Under the pieces are notes generated by a model that had not been told where the DNA came from, did no database searches, and saw only the letters and a program-made list of their open reading frames with translations. This document shows, one piece after another, positions 1-5,640 of a stretch of DNA of 5,655 bases. Both the position numbers and the translations under genes were made by a program. The stretch is from Calditrichota bacterium. Its GTDB lineage: Bacteria > Calditrichota > Calditrichia > RBG-13-44-9. Positions within the stretch are counted from its first letter, which is position 1, and each line of letters opens with the position of its first letter. The stretch spans positions 1 to 5,655 of the forward strand of contig JAJRXE010000412.1 in NCBI GenBank assembly GCA_024276455.1, given 5' to 3'.

Positions 1-228
1 GGCGTTTTCTTCCCCGGCCGCCACCAACAGGCGTCCGCCGCTGCGCGGTAGTTTCTTCAATTCTGCAATGGAATTCTTGTAGGAGCAGTGTTCACTCCAC
101 ATCACCGAGAAAATGCCCAGCTCGGTAAACGTAGGGGTGCGCCCCAGAATCTCCAGAATTTTCTCGTACTCTTCCTTGCTCAACCCATGTTGCAAGGCTA
201 ATTCCAGGTTCACTTCGGGTTCTTTCAT
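1..228 (-). CDS. purL: Phosphoribosylformylglycinamidine synthase subunit PurL (N-terminal part, cut by window edge)
   Basis: Only the first 76 codons are present; the gene continues beyond position 1. PurL makes FGAM from FGAR, ATP and glutamine-derived ammonia in step 4 of de novo purine synthesis, in the cytoplasm. In small-PurL organisms it works with PurQ and PurS. The translation begins MKEPEVNLELALQHGLSKEE and carries the hallmark PurL segment FTELGIFSVMWSEHCSYKNS at about residues 34-53. The SEHCSYK histidine (residue 47) is the conserved N-terminal active-site His of the family. AGEENA at 71-76 is the start of the next conserved block. The N-terminus is short, as in bacterial small PurL, not the large fused enzyme. 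The ATG (226-228 on the plus strand) is supported by a GGAG Shine-Dalgarno core with 7-nt spacing and by a promoter just upstream. It is divergent from the susC/susD operon. Family identity is very secure; subtype is inferred from the N-terminus alone. Confidence 0.95.
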   Translation of the reverse strand, partial: MKEPEVNLELALQHGLSKEEYEKILEILGRTPTFTELGIFSVMWSEHCSYKNSIAELKKLPRSGGRLLVAAGEENA

Positions 229-235
229 GCCAAAT

Positions 236-239
236 CTCC
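236..239 (-). promoter_or_regulatory. purL ribosome-binding site
   Basis: On the minus strand GGAG lies 7 nt before the purL ATG. It fixes the start codon, because no other in-frame start upstream has comparable support. Confidence 0.7.
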
Positions 240-258
240 GGCTGTTTCAAAGAAAGCA

Positions 259-287
259 ATTTTACGGAAAATTACCGGGGCAAGCAA
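259..287 (-). promoter_or_regulatory. Candidate sigma-70 promoter of purL
   Basis: Read on the minus strand, TTGCTT (plus 282-287) and TAAAAT (plus 259-264) are separated by exactly 17 nt. The -10 box matches TATAAT in 5 of 6 positions; the -35 box keeps the TTG core only. Predicted transcription would begin near plus position 252, giving a short leader of about 24 nt that still contains the GGAG ribosome-binding site. Position and spacing fit a housekeeping promoter. I see no PurR-like operator palindrome. This is read by eye and not tested. Confidence 0.45.
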
Positions 288-877
288 GCTCCGAGGGAAT
301 TATTTTTTACTCAGACTCTCCCCCGAATAGCCACCGAAAGATAAAAGCGGCGCAATCCGGACGATGCCCCAACCCTCTGCTCTACCTGAAGTCAGAGAAC
401 GAAATGGACCCGTTCCAGAAGAAAAAATCGCTCAGCGGTTCGCTCCCGGAAAACTCTTTTTTTCGTCTTAATTCGTTTTGTTCGTGGGCCAAACATACGG
501 GTTGGTTCGACCGCTCCTCTTCTAAAATCCCGTTTCTTTCCTGGAATAGAAACATTGCAAAATCCGCCGGACCCGTTCCTCACAATTCGAATGGGCAATC
601 CAGCCGACTCGCCCTAAAAGAACTTCACACCCCTTCCCCCGCTTTCCGGAAGTAGCCGAACAGCAATCTTTCCCGGCAAATCTTTGGAGTTCGCAAGCAG
701 GGCCGGGCAGGCGTACCACTGCCTCCCACTCATCCTCTGCCAAGTAAAACCTGCTAAAAGTAGAAGTTAGAGGCTGCTAACTCGTGTCTTTTTAACACCT
801 CCGGGTCCATGATATCGATACCATTTTGAATCAATCTTCACAATTAAGACAAAATTCGAGATAATATAGTACAAGTA

Positions 878-941
878 TTGAGCAAATTTTGTGTAGAAAA
901 TTTTAACCGGAAAGTGACAAATTGGGTTGGAAAAATAAACT
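878..941 (+). promoter_or_regulatory. Weak promoter candidates for the susC/susD operon
   Basis: Two poor sigma-70-like arrangements lie in the AT-rich stretch before susC. One is TTGAGC (878-883) with TTTAAC (902-907) at 18-nt spacing. The other is GTGACA (914-919) with TAAACT (936-941) at 16-nt spacing. A third -10-like hexamer, TACAAT (1011-1016), has no -35 partner and would start transcription inside the ribosome-binding site. None is convincing alone. The region is where a promoter must be unless it is read from an unusual sigma factor, so the box pair is only a guess. Confidence 0.2.
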
Positions 942-996
942 TTTCCCCGCGAAGGCGCGTGTTGCCAGCATCGAAAGACCGCAGACGGGCTTTTTT
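929..996 (+). promoter_or_regulatory. Possible structured leader / attenuator upstream of susC
   Basis: Three foldable elements follow one another in the presumed 5' leader. GGAAAA (929-934) pairs with TTTTCC (941-946). CGCG (948-951) pairs with CGCG (956-959) around an AAGG loop. An interrupted hairpin pairs GCC (964-966) with GGC (988-990), GC (968-969) with GC (981-982) and TC (971-972) with GA (977-978), capped by a GAAA tetraloop. A T6 run (991-996) follows directly, as in an intrinsic terminator. The block is GC-rich inside AT-rich DNA and ends 38 nt before the susC ATG. I recognise no known riboswitch consensus. The stems are short, so the structure is tentative. Confidence 0.25.
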
Positions 997-1021
997 AAAT
1001 AATTTAACAGTACAATAATTT

Positions 1022-1029
1022 TAAGGAGG
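1022..1029 (+). promoter_or_regulatory. susC ribosome-binding site (TAAGGAGG)
   Basis: The octamer TAAGGAGG is a full match to the canonical anti-Shine-Dalgarno end of 16S rRNA and lies 5 nt before the susC ATG. It decides the start codon. It is also a lineage clue, since Bacteroidia generally lack such sites. Confidence 0.85.
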
Positions 1030-1034
1030 CAGAT

Positions 1035-3935
1035 ATGAGGTCTTACCTGAAATGGGCACTATTCCTGGTTGGGGTTTTGTTCTTTTCCCTTCCGGCACAG
1101 TCCGAGCTCATCATCAAAGGGCGAGTGACGGACGAAAATAATGAGCCCTTGCCGGCGGCTAACATTGTGGTACAGGGTACCCAATACGGCACCATCACCG
1201 ACGACGATGGGATCTACTACCTTTCCCTGCCCGCTCCGAAAGGAGAGATCGTCGTGGAAGCTTTCTACATTGGTTACCAGACCGCCCGGCAAACCGTCAC
1301 CCAGACCAGCGGAACGGTGACCGTGAATTTTGTGTTGAAACTGGACGTCATCAAGGGCGACGAGGTGATTGTGACCGGTACTTCGGTGGCCACCGCCCGC
1401 AAGCAGTTAGGGAACGCCATTTCCACGGTGGACTTTATGGAAGTGCGAGAGAGTGGGGCTCGCTCGCTGGATCAGGCCCTGGCCGGTAAAATTCCCGGCG
1501 CGGTGGTCCAGCAGAACTCCGGAAATCCCGCCGGAGGCGTTTCGGTGCGCCTGCGTGGGACCGGCACCGTTCTGGGTTCCGCCGATCCGCTTTACATTGT
1601 GGACGGGGTAATTATTAATAACGATTCACCGGTCCTGCTGCTTCTGGGTGGATATGCCCAGAACCGTCTGGTGGACATCAATCCGGAGGACATTGAACGC
1701 ATTGAGGTGGTGAAGGGTGCCGCTGCAGCGGCGCTGTACGGTTCGCGCGCCAATAACGGCGTCATACAAATCTTCACCAAACGGGGGCGCCAGGGACGTC
1801 CGCGTATTACCTACTCCTCCAAAATGCTGATCAACACCCTGCGGAAACGCTTCCCGGTGAACATGTACCCCTACGACAAAGACGGCAATCCGGTACAACG
1901 CTACGACTGGCAGGATTACATTTTCGACACCGGCTACGGAACCGAGCAGTACCTCTCCGTCGCGGGCGGTACGCCAACCACCAGCTACTACGCTTCGGGT
2001 AGTTATTTCGCCAATCAGGGTATCATCAAAAATTCATCCTTCAAACGCATGTCCGGCCGGCTTCGGATCGACCAAATTCTGAATTCCTGGGCAAACCTCT
2101 CGGTATCCGGCAATTACATCTACTCCTGGAGCCACGAAATTCCCAACGGCGGTCTGTCTTCCAACTACGGAGCCTTGACCGGATTTATTTTTGGTCCCAA
2201 CACCATGGACATTAAACCCGATCCGGTAACCGGGAAATATCCCAAACCCATTCTGGCCAATCCGCTGGAAGTAATTGATCGGTTCGACTTCAACCAGCGG
2301 GTGAACCGTTTTATCGGAAACGCCAGACTCATGCTCACTCCTTTCAAAGGCTGGAGTTTCGATTACACCCTGGGTCTGGACACTTACTCCCAGGACGCCA
2401 CCGCCTTTATTCCCATCGGCACCACCGCGCCGGGTCTGGCCAACGGCTTCAGCCGCCACGCCACCTACGGGGTATTGCAGTTAAACAACGATCTCAATAT
2501 TCGCTACACCACCCGGATCGGGCGTTCCATCGAGTCCAACACCCTGTTAGGCGGAACCATGCAGTACGAACGTTACCAGACGCTGGCCGCGGAGGCGAAG
2601 GACATGAGTCCGGTGGTGGAAATCACGACCGGCGGCGCCACCCAGGCCATCGGGGAATCCCGGGCGGAACGGGTGATCTACGGTTTCTTCGCCCAACAAA
2701 CATTCGGCTACCGCAACCGCCTGTTCGCCACCATTGCCGGCCGCTTCGACGCCTCTTCGGTGTTCGGAGAGAACGAACGCTGGCAGTTCTACCCCAAGGC
2801 CAGTCTGTCTTATCTGATTTCGGAAGAAAGCTTCTGGAAAAACGGAGTAGTGGGCAAATATTTACCCTACTTGAAATTGCGTACCTCCCTGGGTGAGAGC
2901 GGTGGTTTAACTGCCATTGGACCCTACGACCGCTTCACCAAATATGTCCCGGTTTCTTACGACAGCAAATCCGGTTTAATCCCCAGCACCCAGCTGGGAG
3001 CGGAAGATATCCGTCCCGAACGGCAACGGGAGCTGGAGTTAGGGGTGGATTTCGGTCTGTGGAACAACCGCATCGGGGTGGAATTCACCTACTACGATCA
3101 ATACACCACCGACCTGTTGCTGTTCCGCTCCATTGCTCCCTCCACCGGTTACACCAGCAAGCTGGAAAACGTGGGCACTCTGAAAAACAAGGGTATCGAA
3201 CTGTTGCTCCGCGGGGTGTTGGTGGACAAACCGAAACTTCGCTGGACTTCCACGATTACTTACGCCCGGAACCGGAACGAGGTGAACGGAATCGAAGAAG
3301 GTATCTTGCGTTTCTCCAGTGGCTGGGGACTGGTGGCGGCTGCCAACGGATATCCGCTGCCAGTATTTTACGGTACTAAATTCGAACGCAACCCGGACGG
3401 TTCCATCAAATTAGATGAAGACGGTTTACCCATCCGGGCGGCGGAACGCGGGATCATCGGCGATCCGAATCCCGATTTCACCGGTTCCTGGATTAACGAA
3501 TTTCGCATCTACAAAAACTGGAGCCTGCGGGCACAACTGGACGTGGTCTGGGGACAGGACGTTCTGAATTTCACCCGCCGCCTGGGCTCCCTCTATGTGT
3601 TCGGCACCTCTGAAGATTACGAAAAAGAACTCCGCGGGGAGCTGCCGGAAGGCTACAACCGCCGGGTTTTCGGAATCTTTGAACACTGGATCGAAGACGG
3701 TTCTTTTGTCAAACTGCGCGAATTGTCCCTCACTTACACATGGTATCCCAAATTTGTCGGGGTCAGCAGCATCCGCTTTAGCTTAATCGGACGCAACCTC
3801 TTCTCCTGGGACGATTACCAGGGCTACGATCCGGAAGTGAACGTGGGTGGTCAACGCACGGTGGTTCGCGGATTTGACTTCGTAGAAGTACCCATTCCCC
3901 GCACCGTGCAATTCGGAATTTCAATCGACTTATAA
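1035..3935 (+). CDS. SusC/RagA-family TonB-linked outer membrane transporter
   Basis: A 966-aa TonB-dependent receptor, within the usual 900-1100 aa of SusC proteins. By family knowledge it imports oligosaccharides or peptides across the outer membrane using the proton-motive force via TonB-ExbBD, with SusD as lid. Residues 1-23 form a Sec signal peptide (hydrophobic 8-20, likely cleavage after AQS). About 26-103 is a carboxypeptidase-regulatory-like beta domain (IKGRVTDENNEPLPAANI). A TonB-box-like segment, DEVIVTGT, lies at 109-116. The plug follows, with LYIVDGV (186-192) and the SusC signature at 214-251 (DINPEDIERIEVVKG, then ALYGSRANNGVIQIFTKRG). The barrel fills the rest; typical motifs include YFANQGIIKNSSFKRMSGRL (324-343), SFVKLRELSLTY (890-901) and GRNLFSWDDYQGYDPE (919-934). 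No STN domain is present, so signalling through an anti-sigma factor is not expected. It ends in Leu, not the common terminal aromatic residue. The substrate is unknown. The start is fixed by TAAGGAGG 5 nt upstream. Confidence 0.96.
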   Translation: MRSYLKWALFLVGVLFFSLPAQSELIIKGRVTDENNEPLPAANIVVQGTQYGTITDDDGIYYLSLPAPKGEIVVEAFYIGYQTARQTVTQTSGTVTVNFVLKLDVIKGDEVIVTGTSVATARKQLGNAISTVDFMEVRESGARSLDQALAGKIPGAVVQQNSGNPAGGVSVRLRGTGTVLGSADPLYIVDGVIINNDSPVLLLLGGYAQNRLVDINPEDIERIEVVKGAAAAALYGSRANNGVIQIFTKRGRQGRPRITYSSKMLINTLRKRFPVNMYPYDKDGNPVQRYDWQDYIFDTGYGTEQYLSVAGGTPTTSYYASGSYFANQGIIKNSSFKRMSGRLRIDQILNSWANLSVSGNYIYSWSHEIPNGGLSSNYGALTGFIFGPNTMDIKPDPVTGKYPKPILANPLEVIDRFDFNQRVNRFIGNARLMLTPFKGWSFDYTLGLDTYSQDATAFIPIGTTAPGLANGFSRHATYGVLQLNNDLNIRYTTRIGRSIESNTLLGGTMQYERYQTLAAEAKDMSPVVEITTGGATQAIGESRAERVIYGFFAQQTFGYRNRLFATIAGRFDASSVFGENERWQFYPKASLSYLISEESFWKNGVVGKYLPYLKLRTSLGESGGLTAIGPYDRFTKYVPVSYDSKSGLIPSTQLGAEDIRPERQRELELGVDFGLWNNRIGVEFTYYDQYTTDLLLFRSIAPSTGYTSKLENVGTLKNKGIELLLRGVLVDKPKLRWTSTITYARNRNEVNGIEEGILRFSSGWGLVAAANGYPLPVFYGTKFERNPDGSIKLDEDGLPIRAAERGIIGDPNPDFTGSWINEFRIYKNWSLRAQLDVVWGQDVLNFTRRLGSLYVFGTSEDYEKELRGELPEGYNRRVFGIFEHWIEDGSFVKLRELSLTYTWYPKFVGVSSIRFSLIGRNLFSWDDYQGYDPEVNVGGQRTVVRGFDFVEVPIPRTVQFGISIDL

Positions 3936-3938
3936 GCG

Positions 3939-3944
3939 AGGAGG
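3939..3944 (+). promoter_or_regulatory. First susD ribosome-binding site
   Basis: AGGAGG lies 6 nt before the ATG at 3951 and just 3 nt after the susC stop codon. It supports the longer SusD start and translational coupling. An out-of-frame ATG at 3946 would give only Met-Pro-Cys before a stop. Confidence 0.6.
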
Positions 3945-3950
3945 GATGCC

Positions 3951-5327
3951 ATGTTAATCAAAAGAAAAAAGAAAAACGAATTGGAGGGATTGACAATGAA
4001 TCTCCGCCAAACCTATCGATATGTTTCCTTTCTAATGGCTCTGCTACTGCTGTTCCTGTTAGGAGGCTGCAGTCTGGACGTGACCGATCCCAACAGCGCC
4101 AGCGAGGAGTCGGTGCTGAACACTCCAGAAGGCCTCATTTCCCTGGCGGTCGGTATTCAGCAAGCCTATGCCACCAATCTGTTTCACCGTCAGGTATTCG
4201 CCACGGCGGTTACCGCCCGCGAAATGGCGGTGAACAACACCTTTGCCAACCTGGTGGAGTTAGAATTGGGCGGTGTTGACTTAAGCGGCGACAACGAAAG
4301 CCTCATCGGGTGGTGGAACAATGCGTTTAAAGTAATCGGGATGGCCGAGGACCTGATTGCCAACACCCCCAAGGTCAAGATGGATCCCGGTACCAAAAGC
4401 GGGATTATTGCTCTGGCGAAATTAATGAAGGCCATGGCCATCGGTGGATTGGCCACCGGCTGGGAGAAGCTGCCTATTGCCACCGACAAAACCGGTAAGG
4501 CGCAATTCGTGACCCGGGCCGAGGCGCTGCAATATGCGGTGGACTTGTTGGACGAAGCCCTGAGCGAAATCACCGCCACGCCCCCTTCGGCGGAATTCAC
4601 TTCCAAAATTCTGAATCAGGGATTGGATTTGCAGAATACCATTAATGCTTACCGGGCGCGGTTCAAACTGTTTGCCGGAGATTATGCCGGGGCTATTCAG
4701 GCGGCGGATGCGGTAGACCTTACTGTGGCGTCCGTTTTTGTTTACGACGACCTGAATCAGAATCCCTTCTGGAACAATACTCTGGTAACACCCAACTACG
4801 CCCCGCGGGATTATTTCGGGGTTCAGTACCCGGATGCGGACACCACCGATGCGCGCCTGAGCTTTTTCATGACCAAAGCGGACGCCCAGTCCAATCCTCA
4901 CGGTTACCCCATCGAGGACTGGAATTCGCCGTTTTACGCTTCGGCCACCGCTTCGGTGCCGGTTTACGTGCCGGGCGAAATGCACCTGATCAAGGCGGAA
5001 GCGTATTTGAACCAGGGCAATATTTCCGCCGCCATTGACGAGATCAACGCCATTCGCACCAAAACGCCGGGGGAAGATCCACTGGGCATCGGAGCGAATC
5101 TGGCGCCTTACGCCGGACCGGCCACGGAGGAAGCAGTGCGGGCGGAAATTTTCCGCCAACGGGCGGCGGAGTTGTTCGGTCAGGGATTGCGCCTAGAAGA
5201 CGCCCGGCGGCTGGGACAACCGGGACCCAATCCCGACGACGCCTACCAGCGCAGCCGCAATTTCTATCCCTATCCTTCCAACGAGCGCAAAAACAATCCC
5301 AACACGCCGCCGGATCCGGCCATCTGA
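3951..5327 (+). CDS. RagB/SusD-family surface lipoprotein, partner of the SusC transporter
   Basis: A 458-aa protein (443 aa from the inner start), at the short end of the SusD family. SusD proteins are outer-membrane lipoproteins, mostly helical with TPR-like repeats, that bind the nutrient and close over the SusC barrel. The lipobox LLGGC places the lipidated Cys at residue 40, after a hydrophobic stretch at 25-37. The sequence after Cys (SLDVTDPN) is typical of SusD. Further family marks are the helix pair PGEMHLIKAEAYLNQGN followed by AAIDEINAIRTK (341-371), the motif EIFRQRAAELFGQGLRLEDA (399-418) and the C-terminal NFYPYPSNERKNNPN (437-451). It starts 15 nt after susC, so it is co-transcribed. 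The ATG at 3951 is given as the outer limit because it has AGGAGG 6 nt upstream. The ATG at 3996 also has GGAGGG at good spacing and yields a cleaner 25-residue lipoprotein signal (MNLRQTYRY n-region); it may be the true start. The ligand cannot be inferred. Confidence 0.93.
   Translation: MLIKRKKKNELEGLTMNLRQTYRYVSFLMALLLLFLLGGCSLDVTDPNSASEESVLNTPEGLISLAVGIQQAYATNLFHRQVFATAVTAREMAVNNTFANLVELELGGVDLSGDNESLIGWWNNAFKVIGMAEDLIANTPKVKMDPGTKSGIIALAKLMKAMAIGGLATGWEKLPIATDKTGKAQFVTRAEALQYAVDLLDEALSEITATPPSAEFTSKILNQGLDLQNTINAYRARFKLFAGDYAGAIQAADAVDLTVASVFVYDDLNQNPFWNNTLVTPNYAPRDYFGVQYPDADTTDARLSFFMTKADAQSNPHGYPIEDWNSPFYASATASVPVYVPGEMHLIKAEAYLNQGNISAAIDEINAIRTKTPGEDPLGIGANLAPYAGPATEEAVRAEIFRQRAAELFGQGLRLEDARRLGQPGPNPDDAYQRSRNFYPYPSNERKNNPNTPPDPAI
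3983..3988 (+). promoter_or_regulatory. Second, internal susD ribosome-binding site
   Basis: GGAGGG lies 7 nt before an in-frame ATG at 3996-3998. The 45 nt between the two starts are very A-rich and look more like an untranslated leader than coding sequence. Starting here leaves a conventional lipoprotein signal peptide with Cys at residue 25. This site therefore competes with the one at 3939-3944. Confidence 0.5.
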
Positions 5328-5349
5328 CGGAAAAGACGGGAAACCCGAG

Positions 5350-5384
5350 TCCCCGGCACGTCTAAACGTGCTGGGGATTTTTTT
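5350..5384 (+). terminator. Rho-independent terminator of the susC/susD operon
   Basis: TCCCCGGCACG (5350-5360) pairs with CGTGCTGGGGA (5367-5377) over 11 bp with a single G-T wobble and a TCTAAA loop. A T7 run (5378-5384) follows at once. It lies 22 nt after the susD stop, so the operon ends with susD. The same palindrome recurs at 5507-5539, which suggests that the terminator belongs to a repeat family. Confidence 0.9.
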
Positions 5385-5393
5385 AGCCCATTC

Positions 5394-5411
5394 GCGTCCC
5401 GGCAGGGACGC
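5394..5411. repeat. Palindrome A (GCGTCCC / GGGACGC hairpin)
   Basis: A perfect 7-bp inverted repeat, GCGTCCC (5394-5400) and GGGACGC (5405-5411), closes a GGCA loop. Its core GTCCCGnnnGGGACG (5396-5410) recurs at 5472-5486 with only the loop changed, so the two are copies of one short REP-like element. Confidence 0.6.
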
Positions 5412-5423
5412 CATGCTATTAGT

Positions 5424-5442
5424 CCCGGATTTTCAATCCGGG
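5424..5442. repeat. Palindrome B (CCCGGATT / AATCCGGG hairpin)
   Basis: A perfect 8-bp inverted repeat, CCCGGATT (5424-5431) and AATCCGGG (5435-5442), closes a TTC loop. It lies 12 nt after palindrome A. It is not followed by a T-tract, so it is unlikely to be a terminator. A-spacer-B-spacer-C resembles composite REP/BIME elements. Confidence 0.55.
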
Positions 5443-5471
5443 GAACCAGGCAAACAGCCAAACCATTAAGA

Positions 5472-5486
5472 GTCCCGCAAGGGACG
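5472..5486. repeat. Palindrome C (GTCCC / GGGAC, second copy of the core of A)
   Basis: GTCCC (5472-5476) pairs with GGGAC (5481-5485) around a GCAA loop, which has the GNRA tetraloop form. The 15-mer differs from the core of palindrome A only in the three central bases. It stands 29 nt after palindrome B. Confidence 0.55.
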
Positions 5487-5506
5487 GCAGAAAATTTTAA
5501 GAACTC

Positions 5507-5539
5507 AAGTCCTCGGCACTTCCAACGTGCCGGGGACTT
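5507..5539. repeat. Second copy of the terminator-like palindrome
   Basis: AAGTCCTCGGCAC (5507-5519) pairs with GTGCCGGGGACTT (5527-5539) over 13 bp with one T-G wobble and a 7-nt loop. Arms and flanks match the operon terminator at 5350-5384 closely (AGTCC-CGGCAC / CGTGC-GGGGA), so the two are related copies. The following T-tract is broken (CTTTAATT), so it would terminate transcription less well. It may serve as a back-up terminator. Confidence 0.65.
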
Positions 5540-5541
5540 CT

Positions 5542-5577
5542 TTAATTCATTCATTTGTTTTATTCGTGTCATTCGTA
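5542..5577. repeat. Degenerate 9-bp tandem repeat, four units
   Basis: Four consecutive 9-mers follow the pattern TYATTCGTN: TTAATTCAT, TCATTTGTT, TTATTCGTG and TCATTCGTA. The last two agree best with the consensus. The repeat begins immediately downstream of the second terminator-like palindrome. Function is unknown. It could be part of the same intergenic repeat element. Confidence 0.4.
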
Positions 5578-5601
5578 GGCAACCATCCCCACCGCCGGTA
5601 A

Positions 5602-5640
5602 AATAAAAAGAAATGGTTTCCCCTGCCCCTTTCTTTTATT
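5602..5640. repeat. AT-rich inverted repeat near the window end
   Basis: AATAAAAAGAAA (5602-5613) and TTTCTTTTATT (5630-5640) are complementary apart from one extra A, around a 16-nt loop. T-rich sequence follows on the plus strand. It might be a weak terminator for a gene to the right, or mere AT-rich low complexity. The gene it would serve lies outside the window. Confidence 0.25.

Larger units (their letters stand above)
229..1034. other. Divergent intergenic region purL / susC, no credible gene
   Basis: This 806-bp gap lies between two divergent genes. Open frames cross it on both strands, but none has a ribosome-binding site or recognisable protein content; they rely on TTG starts or run antisense through purL. 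The left part (about 290-750) is of mixed composition with no tRNA, rRNA or known riboswitch that I recognise. A 6-bp hairpin (AGTTAG at 765-770 with CTAACT at 777-782) sits 6 nt before a T5 run and is a weak structure at best. A heptamer CTGCTAA occurs at 751-757 and again at 774-780. From about 785 to 945 the DNA becomes AT-rich, as expected for a promoter region; the GC-rich block at 945-990 is described separately. Confidence 0.6.

Noticed and set aside
504..512. GGTTCGACC, resembling a tRNA T-loop
   Set aside because: No flanking acceptor, D or anticodon stems can be drawn around it on either strand.
392..598. A 68-codon minus-strand open frame
   Set aside because: TTG start without a ribosome-binding site, very Arg-rich content and overlap with another spurious frame point to chance.
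113..655. A 180-codon plus-strand open frame
   Set aside because: Its first third is antisense to the secure purL coding region. It has no ribosome-binding site, its composition is rich in Ser, Pro, Lys and Phe with no motif, and it matches no family I know.
522..743. A 73-codon minus-strand open frame in the divergent region
   Set aside because: It depends on a TTG start with no Shine-Dalgarno site, although real genes here have strong ones, and its protein shows no recognisable motif.
929..996. A known riboswitch class (c-di-GMP, TPP, cobalamin, preQ1) in the susC leader
   Set aside because: I compared the block with the consensus cores I remember and none matched, so only an unassigned structured leader is proposed.
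4422..5159. A 245-codon minus-strand frame antisense to susD
   Set aside because: It is a shadow of the susD codon pattern: Arg-, Gly- and Val-rich, no ribosome-binding site, and lying fully inside a well-supported gene.
5350..5539. Possible CRISPR array, because similar palindromic units recur
   Set aside because: The units are of different kinds and lengths with irregular spacing, and only two copies of each occur. There is no constant repeat with unique spacers of equal length, and no cas gene.
5193..5572. Two minus-strand frames over the susD end and the repeats
   Set aside because: They read through the operon terminator and palindromes, which explains their repeated peptide KKSPAR; this is translated repeat DNA and not a gene.
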